Shown one piece after another: positions 5,526-5,913 of a DNA stretch of 5,913 bases. Positions within the stretch are counted from its first letter, which is position 1; the number at the start of each line of letters is the position of its first letter. Position numbers and translations under genes: made by a program. A model generated the notes under the pieces. The model saw nothing but the letters and a program-made list of their open reading frames with translations. It made no database searches and was not told where the DNA came from. Location: assembly GCA_017448375.1 (NCBI GenBank), contig JAFSLR010000382.1, forward strand, positions 1-5,913, written 5' to 3'. Source of the DNA: Synergistaceae bacterium. Lineage in GTDB: Bacteria > Synergistota > Synergistia > Synergistales > Aminobacteriaceae.

Positions 5526-5555
5526 ATTATATTTTATGGATATTGATTATGTTAA
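5526..5555 (-). promoter_or_regulatory. Promoter of the DUF4198 gene
   Basis: On the minus strand, TTAACA (5555-5550, five of six -35 bases) is followed by an 18-base spacer and a perfect TATAAT (5531-5526). The expected start point is near 5519, leaving a leader of about 50 bases before the TTG start. A loose Fur-box-like stretch (5539-5557) overlaps the -35 box and is treated separately as speculative. Confidence 0.6.
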
Positions 5556-5616
5556 ATGTCAGTAAATTCTTTATTGTTTGATGGAGCTAATTATATTCGC
5601 GTGAAAATTTTTATCC

Positions 5617-5625
5617 TGTTATAAT
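5617..5625 (+). promoter_or_regulatory. Extended -10 promoter of the MATE gene
   Basis: TGTTATAAT gives a perfect extended -10 element (TG at 5617-5618, TATAAT at 5620-5625). The -35 position (around 5596-5602, TTCGCG) is poor, as is common with extended -10 promoters. The start point near 5632 would give a leader of about 24 bases holding AAGGA (5641-5645). Confidence 0.6.
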
Positions 5626-5655
5626 CCCGTCAAAACTAGAAAGGAAACAATCACA

Positions 5656-5913
5656 TTGACTTCTTCAATATCACGTCAGGCAATCTCAAACATAATCCCC
5701 GCTATTGTCGTTGAGATTATGCTTTTAATCTATAATCTTGCGGATACGTTCTTCATCGGCCAGACTAATGACCCGTTACAGCTTGCGGCGGTCTCGTTAG
5801 CGTCGCCGATATTCATGGTCTTAATCGCACTCGGTATAATCTTCATGGCCGGGGCAATGTCATTCATATCGCGGACACTCGGTGCAGGACTCAAAGACAG
5901 GGCGAACAATATC
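5656..5913 (+). CDS. MATE-family efflux transporter, N-terminal part (3' end outside window)
   Basis: The first 86 codons of an inner-membrane multidrug and toxic-compound extrusion (MATE) transporter, which exports organic cations and drugs by Na+ or H+ antiport. TM1 (about residues 8-30) runs into YNLADTFFIGQ (about 27-37), the family's hallmark end of TM1. LQLAAVSLASPIFM and a second long hydrophobic segment (about 43-70) follow, then a charged loop SRTLGAGLKDRAN (about 72-84), where MATE proteins typically have a conserved SRxLGxG-like stretch. The start is TTG 5656, with AAGGA 10 bases upstream. There is no nearby in-frame ATG or GTG, and the frame gives the usual MATE N-terminus at this point. 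Most members are about 440-470 residues, so some 80% lies downstream. Substrate cannot be predicted. Confidence 0.87.
   Translation, partial: MTSSISRQAISNIIPAIVVEIMLLIYNLADTFFIGQTNDPLQLAAVSLASPIFMVLIALGIIFMAGAMSFISRTLGAGLKDRANNI

Noticed and set aside
1..5913. A new defence, mobile or biosynthetic system
   Set aside because: Every gene falls in a known family, and there are no transposases, integrases, toxin-antitoxin pairs, repeats or clustered unknown genes. The novelty is limited to regulation and to variant family members.

Overview
The window is ordinary bacterial chromosome with mid-range GC and short gaps. It holds five complete genes on the plus strand, one on the minus strand, and one gene cut at each edge. 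There are no RNA genes, insertion sequences, CRISPR arrays or phage genes. Three signs fit a gut or rumen anaerobe, possibly Synergistota: a GntP-family transporter, an exported DUF4198/COG5266 protein, and a divergent TrmB with a C-terminal extension. This placement is inferred from gene style only and is held loosely.

Region by region: 1-756 is the C-terminal half of a GntP-family permease. 752-1962 is a compact regulatory unit. It has a strong sigma70-type promoter framed by two near-identical palindromes, a COG2910-type NAD(P)-binding oxidoreductase-like gene, an intrinsic terminator, and an Rrf2-family regulator with a single conserved-type cysteine in its sensor region. The likely model is that the regulator represses the promoter through the palindromes and is itself made by read-through of the terminator. 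2021-4802 is a tightly coupled operon: a phosphomannomutase/phosphoglucomutase, the tRNA m7G46 methyltransferase TrmB (13-base overlap) and the 16S rRNA m2G966 methyltransferase RsmD (4-base ATGA overlap). It joins sugar-phosphate metabolism to RNA modification by position, not by pathway. 4846-5466 (minus) is a secreted DUF4198 protein, convergent with rsmD. Its terminator lies inside the last codons of rsmD. 5467-5655 is an AT-rich divergent promoter region, and from 5656 the N-terminus of a MATE-family exporter runs off the window.

No wholly new multi-gene system is visible. The most rewarding observations are the twin operator architecture with the terminator-separated Rrf2 gene, the altered FPDPW motif in TrmB, a sharp strand-composition switch inside a short rsmD, and an apparently internally shortened DUF4198 protein. 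Three of the seven visible gene starts (Rrf2, DUF4198, MATE) appear to be TTG.
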